From an uncultured Clostridia bacterium (lineage in GTDB: Bacteria; Bacillota; Clostridia; Christensenellales; Borkfalkiaceae), in NCBI GenBank assembly GCA_944363555.1, contig CALVUL010000035.1:1-47602 (forward strand): DNA of 47,602 nucleotides, written 5' to 3'. Below, one piece after another: positions 9,219-19,786 of the stretch. Each line of letters opens with the position of its first letter. Positions within the stretch are counted from its first letter, which is position 1. A program made the translations under genes and the position numbers. The notes under the pieces were generated by a model, which was not told the origin of the DNA, searched no databases, and saw nothing but the letters and a program-made list of their open reading frames with translations.

Positions 9219-9440
9219 ATGAAACTGAGCGAAGCGAACATCGGCGATACGCTGAGGATCGTCGCCGTGGGCGGGGACGTCCGCGCGCGGCTGGAAAGTA
9301 TGGGGATCTGCGCGGGCAATACGGTGCGGGTGGAGCGGAAAGCCCCCCTCAACGGCGCGATTTTGGTGCGGGTCGGCGGCGCGGCGGTGGCGATGCGCAA
9401 AGACGCCGCCCGTTTTGTGGAGGCGGAAGTTGAAATCTGA
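9219..9440 (+). CDS. feoA: Ferrous iron transport protein A
   Basis: Small 73-residue SH3-like cytoplasmic protein that modulates FeoB. The family pattern is present: LRIVAVGGD, RARLESMGICAGNTVRVERKA (residues 23-43) and the closing strand GAAVAMRKDAARFVEAE. There is no Shine-Dalgarno upstream; a TACAAT hexamer at 9208-9213 ends 5 bases before the ATG, and a convincing -35 is absent. The end of feoA overlaps feoB. Confidence 0.9.
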   Translation: MKLSEANIGDTLRIVAVGGDVRARLESMGICAGNTVRVERKAPLNGAILVRVGGAAVAMRKDAARFVEAEVEI

Positions 9441-11397
9441 CGCAGCCTGCCGCGCGGCGTCGGAAGGCGTTCTTGCCGCGGATACCGTCGCCCTCGTCGG
9501 ATTTCCCAACGCGGGGAAAACCACCCTTTTCAACGCGCTTACGGGGGCGGAGGAACGGACGGGCAACTGGCACGGCGTAACGGTGGCGGCAGCGTCGCGC
9601 CGGCTGGAAACGGGGCAGCGCGTGTACGATCTGCCCGGCATTTACGGCACGGCGGCGACCTCGCCGGAAGAGAAGATCACCCGCGATTTCATCAACGCGC
9701 ATCCCGAAGCCCTGTACGTTTGCGCGATCTCCGCGCACGACGTCGCGCGGGGGCTGAAAGGTGCGGAAAAACTGCTGAAAAGCCGCCGCGCCGTCGTCGT
9801 ATTCACCTTTTACGACGAGTTTCTCCGCCGCGGCGGCAGGCTGGATACCGCTGCGATGGAGCGCGCCCTCAAAAGGAAGGTGTTCGCCGTCGACGCGAAC
9901 GATAAAAAATCGGTAAAACCGCTCGCGGAATTTCTTTTTGCCTTGCGCGCGCCGGCGGACGGAGGGGAAAAAGCCGGCGCGGCGGGGCGGAACGCCGGCG
10001 CGCGGGGCGCGGAAAAGCCTTTTTTCGGCGGTTCTTTTTCCGGTTACGCCCAAGGGGCTCCCGATCTCGCCGCGGCGCAGGGCGCGTATACCGCCCCCGC
10101 GGGGAAGACGGGCATGCTCGATAAAGCGCTTTTTCATCCCGTCGGCGCGGCGGCGGCGTTTGCGCTGACGATCGCGCTTGCCTTTTACGCCGCGTTCGGC
10201 GCGTATTCCCCCGCCGCGGCGTTGCTCGCACTGCTGAAGGGCGCGTTTTCCCTTCTGGAAGGCGCGGCGGAAAGGGCGCTTTCCGCCGCGCCGGCATGGC
10301 TCGTTTCGCTGATCTGCGACGGCGTGATCGGCGGGGCGTTTTCCGTCCTTTCCTTTCTGCCGCAGCTTCTGACGCTCTTTTTGTTCCTCACGGCTTTGGA
10401 AGAAAGCGGGCTGATGGCGCGTTTCGCCTTTATGTCCGACGGTTTTTTTGAAAAACTCGGGCTCAACGGCAGGGCGTTTTTCTCCCTGTTTTCCGGTTAC
10501 GGGTGCACCGCGGTGGCGGCGCTTTCCACCCGCTCGATGGAGGATAAATCCCTGCAAAAGAAAACCGTCCTGCTGCTGCCCTTCGTCAGTTGTTCGGCGC
10601 GGCTGCCGGTATATGTAACGGTGATAAACGCCGTCTTTCCCTTTGCGAAACCGATGCTCTTGGCGCTCATCTACCTCGGCGGGCTGGCGGCGGCGTGTCT
10701 GATTTCCGCCGCGCTCAGCAAAACCGTTTACCGCCAAAAGGCGCAATTTATCATGGAAATACCCGATTTGCGGCGGGTCGGCGCAAAAAAACTCGTGAAA
10801 GCCTTGCTATATTGCGCGAAACAATTTATAATAAGAGTCGGGGGCGTCATTCTCGCCGTAACGGCGGCGCTTTGGTTTCTGAGCAACTTTTCCTTTTCGC
10901 TTGCCTACGTCGGCGCGGCGGAAAACAGCATGCTCTGCCTGATCGGCAAGGGGATCAAAGTTCTCTTTTACCCGATGGGGATCACAGACTGGCGGGTATC
11001 CGTTTCCCTTCTGAGCGGCATTTTCGCCAAAGAGGCGGTGGCGGGCACGCTGGCGATGCTCTGCGGCGGGGATATAGGCGCGCTGTTCACGCCGGCGCAG
11101 GCGTTGGCGTTTTTAGCGTTCTTCGCCCTGTATACGCCGTGTCTTTCCGCGCTTGCCGCCGTCCGCAGGGAGATCGGGCGGAAGCGGGCTGCGGCCGTCG
11201 GGGCGGGGATGTTCGCCGTCGGGCTGCTTGCGGGATATGCGGCGTATTTTTTCGCGTTGCACAGCGCGTGGTGCACCGCCGCCGCGGCGGCGGGGTGCGT
11301 CGTCGCGGCGGCCTTGCTCATGAAAGGAAAAACTTGTAAAAACTGCGGAAAATGCCATGGTGGAAATTGTAAGTACAAAAACGGTCGGCGTCGTTAA
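9430..11397 (+). CDS. feoB: Ferrous iron transporter FeoB with Cys-rich C-terminal tail
   Basis: Polytopic inner-membrane Fe2+ transporter with an N-terminal GTPase. G1 is GFPNAGKTT and G3 DLPGIYG; the G4 position reads TFYD rather than NxxD, a substitution also known in Thermotoga FeoB. Both gate motifs are present: GYGCTAVAALSTR...SCSARLPVY and FAKEAVAGTLA. About 655 residues, at the short end of the family; the linker between G domain and membrane part is Gly/Ala-rich. The tail is Cys-rich (KTCKNCGKCHGGNCKYK), as in some Firmicute FeoB lacking FeoC. I chose TTG at 9430 since GGAGG lies 6 bases upstream; it overlaps feoA by 11 bases. Its last 41 bases overlap the next gene. Confidence 0.94.
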   Translation: MKSDAACRAASEGVLAADTVALVGFPNAGKTTLFNALTGAEERTGNWHGVTVAAASRRLETGQRVYDLPGIYGTAATSPEEKITRDFINAHPEALYVCAISAHDVARGLKGAEKLLKSRRAVVVFTFYDEFLRRGGRLDTAAMERALKRKVFAVDANDKKSVKPLAEFLFALRAPADGGEKAGAAGRNAGARGAEKPFFGGSFSGYAQGAPDLAAAQGAYTAPAGKTGMLDKALFHPVGAAAAFALTIALAFYAAFGAYSPAAALLALLKGAFSLLEGAAERALSAAPAWLVSLICDGVIGGAFSVLSFLPQLLTLFLFLTALEESGLMARFAFMSDGFFEKLGLNGRAFFSLFSGYGCTAVAALSTRSMEDKSLQKKTVLLLPFVSCSARLPVYVTVINAVFPFAKPMLLALIYLGGLAAACLISAALSKTVYRQKAQFIMEIPDLRRVGAKKLVKALLYCAKQFIIRVGGVILAVTAALWFLSNFSFSLAYVGAAENSMLCLIGKGIKVLFYPMGITDWRVSVSLLSGIFAKEAVAGTLAMLCGGDIGALFTPAQALAFLAFFALYTPCLSALAAVRREIGRKRAAAVGAGMFAVGLLAGYAAYFFALHSAWCTAAAAAGCVVAAALLMKGKTCKNCGKCHGGNCKYKNGRRR

Positions 11398-12157
11398 ACT
11401 GCTTGCGGAAAACGGCGTGCCGTACGCCGCTGCGCAGAAGGCGCTGCGGCGGCGGGACGTCAGGGTCAACGGCGTCCGCGTGGGGAAGGACGTCGCCGTA
11501 CGGGCGGGGGATAAGATCGCCGCGTATGTCGACGCCGCCCCCACCCATACCGTGCTCTACGAGGATGCAAACCTTCTCGCCGTCGATAAGCGAAAAGGGG
11601 TGGAAAGCGAAGCGCTTTTCGAGGAACTTTCCCGCCGCGGGGAAACGTATTTCATCCATCGGCTCGATACGAATACCGACGGCGTGATGCTCTTCGCCAA
11701 AAACAAGGCGGCGGAAAAGGAACTGCTGCACGGTTTTAAAACGCGCGCCTTCGAAAAATATTACCTTGCGGAAGTATACGGGTCGTTTGAACCCGACTGC
11801 GGCGTTTTGCGCGACTATCTCGTCAAGGACGCAGCCGCCTCGTCGGTGAAAATTTACAAAACGCCCGTTCCGAATTCCGTTCCCGTCGTAACGGAATATA
11901 AAACGCTGGAAAAACGGGAAAGGACAAGCCTTCTGGAAGTCAGGCTCGTTACGGGAAAGACCCACCAGATCCGCGCGCATCTGGCGTTTTACGGGCATTT
12001 CGTCATCGGGGACGGAAAATACGGCGCGGAAAGCGTGAACCGCGCGCTGAAAGCGAAAAAACAGCGGCTTACGGCGCGGCGCGTCGTGCTGCATTTCGCT
12101 GGTGGCGCGCTCGCCTATCTCGACGGAAAAACGATAGAAATAAAAAGAGGAAACTGA
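11357..12157 (+). CDS. RluA-family pseudouridine synthase with N-terminal S4 domain
   Basis: RNA-modifying enzyme converting uridine to pseudouridine. Residues 10-55 form an S4 RNA-binding domain (QKALRRRDVRVNGVRV). The catalytic domain carries the RluA motif IHRLDTNTDG with the catalytic Asp104, and the later motif VTGKTHQIRAHLAFYGH. At 266 residues it is somewhat short for RluD. The exact target base (23S rRNA or tRNA) cannot be assigned. The ATG at 11357 lies inside the 3' end of feoB in another frame (41-base overlap) with only a weak ribosome binding site; the S4 domain starts right after it, so a later start is unlikely. Confidence 0.88.
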   Translation: MVEIVSTKTVGVVKLLAENGVPYAAAQKALRRRDVRVNGVRVGKDVAVRAGDKIAAYVDAAPTHTVLYEDANLLAVDKRKGVESEALFEELSRRGETYFIHRLDTNTDGVMLFAKNKAAEKELLHGFKTRAFEKYYLAEVYGSFEPDCGVLRDYLVKDAAASSVKIYKTPVPNSVPVVTEYKTLEKRERTSLLEVRLVTGKTHQIRAHLAFYGHFVIGDGKYGAESVNRALKAKKQRLTARRVVLHFAGGALAYLDGKTIEIKRGN

Positions 12158-12158
12158 T

Positions 12159-13871
12159 ATGCCGCAGGACGCATACGCTTTATATCATCAGGCAAAGGAA
12201 CTTTGCGCAATGCTCGCCGGCGGCAGGGTCAATAAAATCGCCCAGCCGACGGAAAACGAGGTTTATCTCGACGTCTACGCCGGCGGCGCGCGGAGGAAGA
12301 TCGTCCTTTCGGCGAACGCGGCGGCGGCGCGGGTATGCACCGCCTCGGCGGAAAAGGAAAACCCGCCCGTCGCTTTCAATTTCTGCATGCTGCTCAGAAA
12401 GCACCTTTCGGGGGCGGTGCTGGAAAGCGTTTCCCTTGTCGGGTTCGACAGGGTGATCGCCCTCGATTTTTCCGTGTACGACGAACTGTTCGGCGGGGCG
12501 AAAAAGACGCTGTACGCCGAAGTGATGGGCAAATACAGCAACGTCGTTTTAACGGAAAGGGGCAAGGTGCTCGGCGCGATGAAGACGGCGGATATCGGGG
12601 AGGCCGCCCGCCGCCCCCTCATCGCGGGGCTGGAATACCGCTTTCCGCCGGCGCAGGAAAAATTCGCCCCAAACGACGCGCGCCTCGCGGGGGCGCTGGC
12701 GGCGTTCGGCGGGGGGGACCTCGGCAAATTTTTGTTTGAAACCGTCGCGGGGCTGTCCTTCCGCACGGCGGAGGAGATCGCTTACCGGTTCGGGGAAACG
12801 GGGGCTTTCGATATGAAAACGGCGGAACGCTGCTACCGCTTTATCGGGGAATTTTTGTTTTCCGAAGAAAAAAAGCCGTGCGTGCGCTACACGGAAAAGG
12901 GGGCGGAGGATTTTTTCGTGCGCCCCTATGAGAGCCTCGGCGGGGAATATCGCTTTTTCCCTTCCGTGGACGAGGCGGAGCGGGGGTATTTCGAGGAAAA
13001 GGAACGCGCGGGCGCGTTCGCCGCGTTGAAAAACCGCCTGACGGAATGTGTGAAAAAGGAAGAAAAAAAGTACGAAAAGCGGTTGAAGATCATTTTGGAA
13101 AAACAGCTTGACTGCAAGGATCTGGAACAGGACAAGATCAAAGGCGATCTGATCCTTTCCAACGTATGGCGGGCGAAGAGGGGGGATAAAACGCTCGTCT
13201 GCGAAAACTTTTACGCGGAAAACTGCCCCGAGATTTCCATTCCTCTCGACGTCAATCTCACCCCGCAGGAAAACGCGCAGAAATTCTATAAACGCTACAA
13301 CAAGCAAAAGCGTACCTTAAAGGCAGTCGCGCCGCAGAAGGAAGAGACGCTTGCGGAATTGGAATACGTGAAGTCGCTTTACAGCGAGATCGCGCTGGCG
13401 GAGGACGCCGCGGCGCTGAAATTCGTGGAAAGCGAACTTGCGGCGGCGGGTTTTCTGAAGATAAAAAACCCGCCGAAAGGCAAAAAAAAGAAAACGCCCC
13501 CTTCGGCGGGTTGGGAGTACCGAATCGGCGGGTTCACCGTGCGCGCGGGGCGCAGCAACGCGGAAAACGATTTCATTACCTCCTCCGCGCGGGGGAAGGA
13601 TATATGGCTGCACGCCAAGCGGTATCATTCCGCCCACGTCGTGGTGGAAGTGCGGGAAAAAAAGGCGGATGAAAGCGTCGTCAGGGCGGCGGCGGAGATC
13701 TGCGCCTATTTTTCCGCGGGGCGGCAGGGCACGAAGATCGACGTCGATTATACCGAAAAGAAAAACGTGAAAAAGCCCCCGAAGTCGCCGCTCGGGTTCT
13801 GGATCTATTCGGAATTTTCCACCGTTACCGTCGATCCCGACAAACACGAAGAATTTTTAAAAGTAAAGTAA
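12159..13871 (+). CDS. rqcH: Ribosome quality control factor RqcH (NFACT/Rqc2 family)
   Basis: RqcH binds the 50S subunit carrying a stalled peptidyl-tRNA and recruits Ala-tRNA to add C-terminal alanine tails. The 570-residue protein has the NFACT-N domain, a long charged coiled coil (about 290-430, EKKYEKRLKIILEKQ) and the NFACT-R domain near the C-terminus (DIWLHAKRYHSAHVVVE). The tRNA-contacting Asp-Arg pair falls at D97/R98 (VGFDRVIAL), the same numbering as in Bacillus subtilis RqcH. Older annotations call this family fibronectin-binding protein FbpA. It starts one base after the previous gene, in the same transcription unit, and precedes tig-clpP-clpX. Confidence 0.93.
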   Translation: MPQDAYALYHQAKELCAMLAGGRVNKIAQPTENEVYLDVYAGGARRKIVLSANAAAARVCTASAEKENPPVAFNFCMLLRKHLSGAVLESVSLVGFDRVIALDFSVYDELFGGAKKTLYAEVMGKYSNVVLTERGKVLGAMKTADIGEAARRPLIAGLEYRFPPAQEKFAPNDARLAGALAAFGGGDLGKFLFETVAGLSFRTAEEIAYRFGETGAFDMKTAERCYRFIGEFLFSEEKKPCVRYTEKGAEDFFVRPYESLGGEYRFFPSVDEAERGYFEEKERAGAFAALKNRLTECVKKEEKKYEKRLKIILEKQLDCKDLEQDKIKGDLILSNVWRAKRGDKTLVCENFYAENCPEISIPLDVNLTPQENAQKFYKRYNKQKRTLKAVAPQKEETLAELEYVKSLYSEIALAEDAAALKFVESELAAAGFLKIKNPPKGKKKKTPPSAGWEYRIGGFTVRAGRSNAENDFITSSARGKDIWLHAKRYHSAHVVVEVREKKADESVVRAAAEICAYFSAGRQGTKIDVDYTEKKNVKKPPKSPLGFWIYSEFSTVTVDPDKHEEFLKVK

Positions 13872-13876
13872 AAAAT

Positions 13877-13905
13877 TTGCTTTTTGCAATCATTTATGAT
13901 AGAAT
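13877..13905 (+). promoter_or_regulatory. Promoter of tig-clpP-clpX
   Basis: TTGCTT (13877-13882), 17-base spacer, TAGAAT (13900-13905), 30 bases before the tig start. Confidence 0.7.
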
Positions 13906-13935
13906 AGTTTAGAATTTAAAGAGCAGGAGAAAAAT

Positions 13936-15219
13936 ATGAATTACAAATTTGAAAAAGCCGAAAAGAGTACGGTTAAAATTTCCATCACTTTGGACGCGGC
14001 GGAATGGAGCGCGGCGCAGACGGACGCGTATAATAAAACCAAGGGCAAATATTCCCTGCCCGGGTTCAGAAAGGGCAAGGTGCCGATGCGCGTTCTGGAA
14101 AACACCTACGGCAAAGGCTTGTTTTTCGAGGACGCCGTCAACGAGGCGTTCCCCAAATATTATTTCGAGATCCTCGGCAAAGAACCCTCCATCGAGGCGG
14201 TGGGCCGCCCCTCTCTCGACGTGGAGAACATCGGCGAGGACGGCATCACGCTGGTGGCGACGGTTCCCGTGAAACCCGACGTCAAGTTGGGCGCGTACAA
14301 GGGTATAAAGTTCGAAAAAGTTGAGTATAATGTTAAGGACGAGGACGTGGATAACGCCCTGAAACGTTTGCAGGAAAGAAATTCGAGAATGGTGAACGTG
14401 GAGGACCGCGCCGCCGAAAACGGCGATACCGTCGTCATCGATTACAGCGGCAGCACGGGGGGCGTGAAGTTCGCCGGCGGCACCGCGGAAAAGCAGAATC
14501 TGGAACTCGGCAGCAACAGTTTCATCCCGGGGTTTGAAGAGCAGATCGTCGGCATGAAGATCGGCGAGGAACGCGACATCAACGTGAAATTCCCCGAAGA
14601 TTACCATGCGGAAGACTTGAAGGGCAAGGACGCCGTTTTCCACATCAAACTGCACGAGATCAAGAAGAAGGAACTGCCAGAGATCACCGACGAATTCATC
14701 AAGGACGCCGACGGCGCCGAAAGCGTGGAAGCCTTCAAGGCGGAAACGAGAAAGCGCATGCAGGAAGCGAACGAAAAACGCGCCGAACGGGAGTTGGAGG
14801 ATAAAATCGTCAAAGCCGTTACCGAAAAAGCGGAAACGGAGATCCCCGACGCCCTCGTCGAACACCAGATCGACAACATGGTGCAGGAGATGGAATACCG
14901 CCTGATGTATCAGGGGCTCAGGCTGGAAGATTATCTCAAATACGCCAAAATGAGCATGGAAGAATACCGCAAGGGCTATGCCGAACAGGCGAAAGAACTC
15001 GTAAAACAGCAGCTCGTCATCGAAAAGATCATCGCGGAAGAGAAGATCGAAGCGAGCGACGAGGAAGTGGAAAACAAGATCAGGGAAAACGCCGAGGCGC
15101 AGAACAAATCCGTCGAGGATTACAAGAAGGAGAACGCCGGACGCACGGATTACGTCAAAAACGAAATCGTCATCGGCAAACTGTTCGACTTTTTGAAGAG
15201 CGCGAACACCATCGAATAA
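13936..15219 (+). CDS. tig: Trigger factor, ribosome-associated chaperone
   Basis: Cotranslational folding chaperone and peptidyl-prolyl isomerase. The 427-residue protein has the ribosome-binding N-domain with the signature [14 protein letters not shown] (residues about 40-53, canonical G-F-R-x-G-x-x-P), the FKBP-like domain (about 155-240; [22 protein letters not shown]) and a helical C-domain with coiled-coil character. A GGAG site precedes the ATG. clpP follows after 19 bases, the usual tig-clpP-clpX order. Confidence 0.97.
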   Translation: MNYKFEKAEKSTVKISITLDAAEWSAAQTDAYNKTKGKYSLPGFRKGKVPMRVLENTYGKGLFFEDAVNEAFPKYYFEILGKEPSIEAVGRPSLDVENIGEDGITLVATVPVKPDVKLGAYKGIKFEKVEYNVKDEDVDNALKRLQERNSRMVNVEDRAAENGDTVVIDYSGSTGGVKFAGGTAEKQNLELGSNSFIPGFEEQIVGMKIGEERDINVKFPEDYHAEDLKGKDAVFHIKLHEIKKKELPEITDEFIKDADGAESVEAFKAETRKRMQEANEKRAERELEDKIVKAVTEKAETEIPDALVEHQIDNMVQEMEYRLMYQGLRLEDYLKYAKMSMEEYRKGYAEQAKELVKQQLVIEKIIAEEKIEASDEEVENKIRENAEAQNKSVEDYKKENAGRTDYVKNEIVIGKLFDFLKSANTIE

Positions 15220-15238
15220 CACCGTAAGGAAGGGAAAT

Positions 15239-15832
15239 ATGATTAAAAACACCGTGATCCCGTACGTCGTGGAACAGACGGGCAAGGGCGAAAGAAGTTA
15301 CGACATCTATTCCAGATTGCTGGAGGACAGGATCATTTTCCTCACGGGCGAGATCAACGACGCCGTGGCGGACACCGTCGTGGCGCAGCTGATCTATCTC
15401 GAAGGGAAAGATCCTTCCAAGGACATCTGTCTGTACATCAATTCGCCGGGCGGCAGCGTTTCCGCGGGGCTGGCGATCTACGACACGATGAACTACATCA
15501 AGTGCGACGTGCAGACCATCTGCATCGGGCTGGCGGCGAGCATGGGCGCGTTTCTGCTTTCCAGCGGCGCAAAGGGCAAGCGGTTCGCCCTGCCCAACAG
15601 CGAAGTGATGATCCATCAGCCGCTCGGCGGCGCGCAGGGGCAGGCGTCGGATATTAAAATTCAGGCGGATCACATCCTGAAAACCAAGAAAAAACTCAAT
15701 GAAATACTCTCCCGCAATACCGGCAAGGATTATGAAACGGTGGAACGGGATACCGACAGGGACAATTATTTATCCGCGGCGGAGGCGAAGGAATACGGGC
15801 TGATCGACGAAATATTCGATAAGCGCCCGTAA
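15239..15832 (+). CDS. clpP: ATP-dependent Clp protease proteolytic subunit
   Basis: Barrel-forming serine protease of the ClpXP/ClpCP machines. The catalytic triad is Ser101 (AASMGAFLL), His126 (MIHQPLGG) and Asp175 ([10 protein letters not shown]), and the oxyanion-hole Gly-Gly lies in [11 protein letters not shown]. The 197-residue length is standard. An AAGGAAGGG site precedes the ATG, and clpX follows after 32 bases. Confidence 0.98.
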   Translation: MIKNTVIPYVVEQTGKGERSYDIYSRLLEDRIIFLTGEINDAVADTVVAQLIYLEGKDPSKDICLYINSPGGSVSAGLAIYDTMNYIKCDVQTICIGLAASMGAFLLSSGAKGKRFALPNSEVMIHQPLGGAQGQASDIKIQADHILKTKKKLNEILSRNTGKDYETVERDTDRDNYLSAAEAKEYGLIDEIFDKRP

Positions 15833-15864
15833 AGTCTGCGGACGGCGGAAAAACGGAGAATTGA

Positions 15865-17091
<1,227 letters not shown>

Positions 17092-17101
17092 AACGCGGAG
17101 G

Positions 17102-17137
17102 AAAAAAACGTTCCCGAAAAACGGGAACGTTTTTTTG
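17102..17137 (+). terminator. Intrinsic terminator after clpX
   Basis: 9-bp stem acgttcccg/cgggaacgt (17108-17116, 17122-17130), 5-base loop, seven T; flanking A run makes it potentially bidirectional. Confidence 0.93.
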
Positions 17138-17233
17138 TCTTTTTTACGGCAAACGCTTGCGCATACGTGGTAAAACAAGCCGTTTTTTTACAGATATGCA
17201 CAGCCGTTACGGATGTTCATACGCCGCATATGC

Positions 17234-17665
17234 TCATATATCGCCGAGATACTTCTTTTTCAGCGCGTCGAATTCTTCCTTCGTCAGTACGCCGCCGTCG
17301 AGCAGTTCTTTCATCTTTTTCAAATTTTCCAGCATCGGGCCGAGGTTGTCGTTTGCGTTCAGCGGCGCGTTTTCGCCCTCTTTATACGCCGCCGTGAAAT
17401 ATTCGGCGATGGGGGCGTTGCTTTCGCCGTACAGTTTGTTGCGGATGATCTTGACGTCCGCGGCGCAGGCGAGGGTAAACGAGAGGATCACCCAGCCGAC
17501 GACGGGCAGCGCCAGCGCGGCGAAAATGTAGAGTACGCCGTTTAACGCCGCCCCGTTCACGCAGGCGACGATGCCGAGAACGAGGTAGAGCACGCTCAGC
17601 ACGATAAGCAGGATGCCGATCGTCAGGCGCAGCAGGGGGAGAGTCTTGTCGGATCTTTCAAACAT
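17234..17665 (-). CDS. Small membrane protein with C-terminal SHOCT domain
   Basis: 143 residues. Two hydrophobic helices (about 14-36 and 43-68) are followed by a cytoplasmic segment. A C-terminal SHOCT motif (residues 115-140: MKELLDGGVLTKEEFDALKK) closes the protein; such short helical hairpins sit at the ends of many membrane proteins and are thought to mediate oligomerisation. Function is unknown. An AAGGAG site precedes the ATG and a good promoter lies 40 bases further out. It is convergent with clpX and divergent from the next gene. Confidence 0.8.
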   Translation of the reverse strand: MFERSDKTLPLLRLTIGILLIVLSVLYLVLGIVACVNGAALNGVLYIFAALALPVVGWVILSFTLACAADVKIIRNKLYGESNAPIAEYFTAAYKEGENAPLNANDNLGPMLENLKKMKELLDGGVLTKEEFDALKKKYLGDI

Positions 17666-17704
17666 TTTTCTATCTCCTTTTTGAAGCCTTGCGCTTCTAT
17701 ATAC

Positions 17705-17733
17705 AGTATACTATACGCAAACGGCGCTGTCAA
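17705..17733 (-). promoter_or_regulatory. Promoter of the SHOCT protein
   Basis: On the minus strand TTGACA (17728-17733), 17-base spacer, TATACT (17705-17710). Confidence 0.85.
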
Positions 17734-17790
17734 TACCGAATTTCCGGAAATTTCTGCATTTTGCCGCCGGAAACGAAATATATATAAACG

Positions 17791-18864
17791 ATGGCAAAAC
17801 GCGAAGAAAATCTCTTTTTAAAAAATAAAGAGAAAAAACCGGAGAAAAAACGGAAAAAATTTCTGCCGGAAAGGTCGTTTTTCAAGGGGGCGGCGGGCGT
17901 GTTTTTCTGCGCGGCGGCGCTGGCGTTCGCCTTCTGTTTCGCCCTGCCGCGCGCGGGGTATTCCGAAAGGAAATTCGGCGGAGCGGAAAATTACAAATGC
18001 ATCGTGGAACTCTGGCATATCGACAGTTTCGAAGGGGGCGTCGGTTCGCGGGCGGAGTTTTTGCTCAAACGCGCGGCGGAATTCGAAAAGACCCGCGCCG
18101 GCGTGTTCGTGATGGTAACGCCGATGACCGCCGAAACCGCTTCCGAACGCATGGCTGCGGGGGAGTATCCCGACGCCGTTTCCTACGGCTACGGGGTGGA
18201 AGTGCGTAATTTTTCCCCTATCGCCACGGAAAAAAAGAGCCCTTTCGGCACGCTGGACGGCAAGGTTTACGCCGTGCCGTGGTGCCGCGGCGGCTATGCG
18301 ATCCTCTCGCGCGGGGAACTGCCGCAGGATAAAATCTTAAAAAACGCAGTCGTGTCCAAGGGGGAATACACCCAACCCTACGCCGCGCTGGCGGAAAGCG
18401 GCTTTGTTTTGGAAAACGCGGCGGAAAAAGCGCCGTTGGACGCGTATTACCGGTTTGTCGGGGGCATGGCGGATATCCTCGTCGGCACCCAGAGGGACGT
18501 AAACCGGCTGAACGCGCGGGGGGAAACCGTTTGTATCACGCCGCTTGCGGGGTATAACGATCTGCATCAGTATTTTTCCGTAACGGCGGAATCTTCCGAA
18601 AAGAAATATTATGCCGAAACCTTTATCGATTACGTTCTGAGCGACAGCGTGCAGCGAAAACTGCCGTCGATCGGGATGCTTTCGCCGTATATCGCGCCCG
18701 CGTACGGGGCGGAGGGGCTGAACGCCATGCAGGCGGAAAAGGATTTCAAGGGCATATCGGTATTCACGCCCGCGGCGGTTTACGAGGAATTTTCCGAAAA
18801 CGCGCGGCGGGCGGCGGAAGGCGACGCCGACGCGCTGAAAAAAATAAAAAATCTTCTCGTATAG
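17791..18864 (+). CDS. Membrane-anchored extracellular solute-binding-like protein
   Basis: 357 residues. A lysine-rich N-terminus (EKKPEKKRKKF) is followed by one hydrophobic segment (about 31-52), then a large extracellular domain. The domain opens with IVELWHIDSFEGGVGSRAEF, the first strand and helix of ABC-type sugar-binding proteins, and continues with PDAVSYGYG and a late VLSDSVQRKLPSIGMLSPY helix typical of family 1 binding proteins. There is no lipobox, so it is a signal anchor rather than a lipoprotein. No permease or ATPase is adjacent, so a transport role is uncertain; it may act as a sensor or scaffold. No Shine-Dalgarno is visible and an AT-rich TATATATAAA tract runs to two bases before the ATG. 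Confidence 0.7.
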   Translation: MAKREENLFLKNKEKKPEKKRKKFLPERSFFKGAAGVFFCAAALAFAFCFALPRAGYSERKFGGAENYKCIVELWHIDSFEGGVGSRAEFLLKRAAEFEKTRAGVFVMVTPMTAETASERMAAGEYPDAVSYGYGVEVRNFSPIATEKKSPFGTLDGKVYAVPWCRGGYAILSRGELPQDKILKNAVVSKGEYTQPYAALAESGFVLENAAEKAPLDAYYRFVGGMADILVGTQRDVNRLNARGETVCITPLAGYNDLHQYFSVTAESSEKKYYAETFIDYVLSDSVQRKLPSIGMLSPYIAPAYGAEGLNAMQAEKDFKGISVFTPAAVYEEFSENARRAAEGDADALKKIKNLLV

Positions 18865-18866
18865 TC

Positions 18867-18895
18867 TTGTTAAAAAGTTCAAAGTATAGTAAAAT
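18867..18895 (+). promoter_or_regulatory. Promoter of the murB operon
   Basis: TTGTTA (18867-18872), 17-base spacer, TAAAAT (18890-18895); AAGGA then precedes the murB ATG. Confidence 0.75.
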
Positions 18896-18910
18896 AGAGG
18901 TAAGGAAAAA

Positions 18911-19786
18911 ATGATCGAAGATCTGGGCTCGGCGTCGCTCGGCGAATTTTGTCTGAGGGATTTTCCTTTAAAAGAGCGCACGGCGTTCGGCGCGGGAGGA
19001 AGGGCGAAATACGCCTTTTTCCCCGAAAACGCCGCTTCTTTCGCCGCCTGCATCGCGGCGGCGAAGCGGGAAGGAGAGCCCCTCGCGGTGCTCGGCTGCG
19101 CCAGCAACGTGCTCGTTTCCGATCGGGGGTTTGACGGCGTTGCGGTTTTCACCGCCAAGATGAACGCGATTTCCTGCGGCGGCGGAGCCGTCTATGCGGA
19201 GTGCGGCGTAAGCGCGGCGCGGCTGTTGGAATTCTGCCGCCTGCACGATCTCGGCGGCGCGGAGTTTTTAAGCGGCATCCCCGCGAGCGTGGGGGGAATG
19301 GCGGCGATGAACGCGGGGGCGTTCGGCAGGGAGATCTCTTCCGTCTTGCGCGCGGTGTACGCCGTCGACGGCGGCGTAAAGAAACTGCCTGCGGAAGAAT
19401 GCGGCTTTTCCTACCGCTGCAGCGTTTTCGGCAGCGCGCTGCCGGTATTCGCCGCGGAATTTTCCCTGCGCAAGGGGTTCGACGGGCGGCTTGCGGAGCG
19501 CATCCGCGCCATGCGGCGGGAACGCCAGCCGGAAGGGCGCACGTTCGGTTCGACCTTCAAAAACGGCAAGGACTATTTCGCGGGGGAACTGATCGAGCGC
19601 GCGGGGCTGAAAAATTGCGCCGTCGGCGGCGCGGCGGTGAGCGGCGTGCACGCCAATTTCATCGTCAACAGGGGGAACGCGACGGCGGCGGACGCGCGGG
19701 AACTGATCGAATACATAAAGAAAAAGGTGAAGGCGCGCTTCGGCGTTACGCTTTGCGAGGAGGTGCGCTATCTGGGTGAATTCTGA
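18911..19786 (+). CDS. murB: UDP-N-acetylenolpyruvoylglucosamine reductase
   Basis: FAD- and NADPH-dependent enzyme that completes UDP-MurNAc synthesis for peptidoglycan. FAD-binding signatures are visible: FGAGGRAKY, LGCASNVLV and GIPASVGGMAAMNAGAFG. The catalytic region has SYRCS, TFGSTFKNG and SGVHANFIVN, and the C-terminal Glu is in LCEEVRYLG. 291 residues, as expected for the type IIb enzymes of Firmicutes. Its stop codon overlaps the ATG of the PHP gene. Confidence 0.96.
   Translation: MIEDLGSASLGEFCLRDFPLKERTAFGAGGRAKYAFFPENAASFAACIAAAKREGEPLAVLGCASNVLVSDRGFDGVAVFTAKMNAISCGGGAVYAECGVSAARLLEFCRLHDLGGAEFLSGIPASVGGMAAMNAGAFGREISSVLRAVYAVDGGVKKLPAEECGFSYRCSVFGSALPVFAAEFSLRKGFDGRLAERIRAMRRERQPEGRTFGSTFKNGKDYFAGELIERAGLKNCAVGGAAVSGVHANFIVNRGNATAADARELIEYIKKKVKARFGVTLCEEVRYLGEF

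Noticed and set aside
9430-10000. FeoB with a broken GTPase G4 motif
   Set aside because: The NxxD position reads TFYD, but Thr at this place is also found in functional Thermotoga-type FeoB, so it is not evidence of inactivation.
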